DNA of 64,000 nt, from positions 116,377 through 180,376 of the forward strand of contig MESL01000031.1 in the NCBI GenBank assembly GCA_001770955.1. The letters are read 5' to 3'. Position numbers and translations under genes: made by a program. This document shows positions 63,985 through 64,000 of the stretch, one piece after another; the stretch's first letter is position 1; each line of letters opens with the position of its first letter. The DNA is from Burkholderiales bacterium RIFCSPLOWO2_12_FULL_65_40. GTDB lineage: Bacteria > Pseudomonadota > Gammaproteobacteria > Burkholderiales > Burkholderiaceae_C. The notes beneath the pieces were generated by a model. That model ran no database searches and was not told the origin of the DNA. It saw nothing but the letters and a program-made list of their open reading frames with translations.

Positions 63985-64000
63985 GCCGCGCCACGGCGGG

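Overview
The window is a gene-dense, GC-rich (about 65% or more) chromosomal segment. Protein families and gene order point to a betaproteobacterium of the family Comamonadaceae, close to Acidovorax, Diaphorobacter or Alicycliphilus. Supporting orders are leuC-entericidin-leuD-leuB-asd-fimV-truA-trpF-trpB-trpA-accD and the block rpmF-plsX-fabHDG-acpP-fabF-rpoE-rseA-mucD-lepA-lepB-rnc-era-recO-pdxJ-acpS-nagZ. I assign it by recognition only; no database search was run. I saw no rRNA, tRNA, CRISPR array, prophage or complete insertion sequence.

Layout. 1-1.4 kb: the end of dnaK and dnaJ. 1.5-3.9 kb: a beta-CASP metallo-beta-lactamase and a LysR regulator. 4.1-16.5 kb (+): leucine genes, asd with a probable Thr/Ile/Lys leader peptide, fimV, truA, trpFBA and accD. 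16.6-17.8 kb: a divergent yggT / LON-domain pair. 17.8-27.5 kb (+): one tightly overlapping surface-glycan operon (4,6-dehydratase, flippase, acetyltransferase, two glycosyltransferases, methyltransferase, UDP-glucose dehydrogenase, aminotransferase, initiating phosphoglycosyl transferase). 27.5-30.8 kb: lysS, a PleD-like diguanylate cyclase and a small MscS-like channel. 31.1-49.7 kb (-): one long run of housekeeping genes for phospholipid and fatty-acid synthesis, the sigma-E envelope-stress response, translation and protein export, RNA processing, pyridoxal phosphate synthesis and cell-wall recycling. 49.7-55.9 kb: mixed small units (maf, an RsmI relative, ZIP transporter, dienelactone hydrolase, epimerase, a Phd/VapC toxin-antitoxin pair, a YghU-type GST). 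56.2-57.5 kb: a lower-GC island of two small orphan genes next to integron attC-like core sites. 57.5-64 kb: azlCD, polA and three small or secreted-protein genes.

The window also carries several families of short non-coding repeats. The main one is a roughly 45-60 bp palindromic element (TAGCGCTT ... AAGCGC ... AGAAGCTA) with about eight intergenic copies, often touching start or stop codons. Related copies appear to sit in frame inside trpF, era and fabD. Others are a 114-bp inverted-repeat element before leuC, a 269-bp highly folded element before nagZ, and a GGGGG-type palindrome that seems to have inserted a Pro/Gly/Ala-rich loop into NagZ.

The strongest leads are the asd leader/attenuator, the in-frame exapted repeats, the orphan cassette-like island, the bacillosamine-type glycan operon without a polymerase, the apparent loss of rseB between rseA and mucD, and a short promoter-to-terminator transcript ahead of lepA.
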